Source of the DNA: Pseudoips prasinana
Lineage: Eukaryota > Arthropoda > Insecta > Lepidoptera > Nolidae
NCBI GenBank assembly: GCA_951640165.1
Contig: OX621250.1
Location: 8,804,001-8,868,000 of the forward strand
Length of the DNA stretch: 64,000 nucleotides
Direction of reading: 5' to 3'
Shown: positions 63,183 to 64,000 of the stretch, piece after piece
Layout of the letters: every line of letters begins with the position of its first letter
Position numbering within the stretch: position 1 is the first letter of the stretch
The notes under the pieces: model-generated
The model's database searches: none
Seen by the model: only the letters and a program-made list of their open reading frames with translations
Told to the model about the DNA's origin: nothing
Made by a program: the position numbers and the translations under genes

Positions 63183-63950
63183 CTTTTAACGGTCTTGTAC
63201 GATAGTACAGAACCATTTGTAAGCGAGACCGACTCTCACTTGGCCGTTTTATGTCAGTTATTAAACTCCTTGCTGAATTCGACATTTATCACCTATCAGT
63301 ATGTCTTATTTATTAATCCCGTCCGTCATTTTATAACAGCATGAGTAAATCACGTAGCAACGAATAACATTCAAGGAAATATTAACATAATAACGTAGGA
63401 ATTCCTCGTATTCTACGCCAAAAGTACATTTACCTAATCCGCAGACATAATAAACCAAAAGACAACACAAATATAGCTGTCAAACAACAAAGACAGTTCA
63501 TTCAGGAGAAACTAAGCCGAAACAAACCTTGGATTCATTTATAATACTGGATACGTTACTCAGATATTAAGAACATAGTGTTAAGTCTTGTACGATAGTA
63601 CGGAATCCTTCGTAAGCGAGACCGACTCACACTTAGCCGATTTGTATGTCAGTTGTTAAACTCCTTGCTGAATTCAACATTTATTACCTATCAGTATCTT
63701 ATTTATTAATCCCGTCCGTCATTTTATAACAACACTAGTAAACTCACGTAGCAACGAATAACTCTCAAGGAAATATTAACATAATAACGTAGGAATTCCG
63801 CGTATATCACGCCACAAGTACATCTACCTAATCGGCAGACATAATAAAACAAAAGACGACACAAAAATAGCTGTCAAACTACAAAGACAGTTCATTCAGG
63901 AGAAACTCAGCCGAAACAAACCTCGGATTTATTTATAATACACGAAACGT
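63183..63950. repeat. 397-bp direct tandem duplication
   Basis: 63183-63579 and 63580-63950 repeat the same order: cttgtacgatagtac, taagcgagaccgactc, ttaaactccttgctgaattc, caacgaataac, aggaattc, ctgtcaaac and gacagttcattcaggagaaa. Differences are scattered, so it is not very recent. Each unit starts with the reversed end of a CCAAGTGCGAG-type repeat (gactctcacttggccg). Confidence 0.85.
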
Positions 63951-64000
63951 TTCTCAAAGCAACTGCATAAAGTAAAATACATCAAAACACTGGGGCAGAA

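Overview
The window is nuclear DNA of a moth or butterfly (Lepidoptera). It is AT-rich and packed with transposable elements typical of that order: tRNA- and 5S-derived SINEs, RTE- and CR1-type LINEs, small Helitrons, mariner, pogo-like and Transib elements. It contains one spliced host gene whose exons show well-formed GT..AG splice signals. There are no prokaryotic features, no true tRNA or rRNA genes and no CRISPR array.

The host gene lies on the minus strand from 40796 (start codon) to 7402 (stop codon). I assembled 12 coding exons by hand. All intron phases agree and the 1740 coding bases give a 579-residue protein. It is a homologue of the secreted neuron-derived neurotrophic factor family (NDNF; Drosophila Nord), with a signal peptide, fibronectin-III-like domains and the family's conserved cysteine motifs. 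No long ORF reveals it, because its exons are 89-335 bp and are spread over 33 kb of repeat-filled introns.

Layout: 0-7 kb is downstream intergenic DNA with a decayed LINE and small repeats. 7.4-40.8 kb is the nord gene. Its introns carry a 5'-truncated RTE LINE (9.7-12.0 kb), a pogo-like transposon with a decayed transposase and PHD-type finger (13.1-15.7 kb), an intact mariner (18.3-19.6 kb), a CR1/L2-group LINE (20.0-22.7 kb), a 47-bp minisatellite (29.7-30.1 kb) and a RAG1-like Transib transposon (33.3-36.0 kb). 40.8-64 kb lies upstream of the coding start. It is repeat-rich intergenic DNA or a long 5' UTR intron, with a second almost identical mariner nested in a pogo-like element nested in a SINE-like repeat (45.4-47.5 kb), and a CR1-like LINE with an intact EN-RT ORF inserted in an R4/Dong-type LINE (57.3-62.6 kb).

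Many nested insertions can be resolved to the base by their target-site duplications, which gives a relative history of transposition. None of the insertions breaks a nord exon or splice site. The most notable items are the Transib element, whose two ends have a heptamer-22-nonamer layout resembling V(D)J recombination signals, and the nord gene itself.
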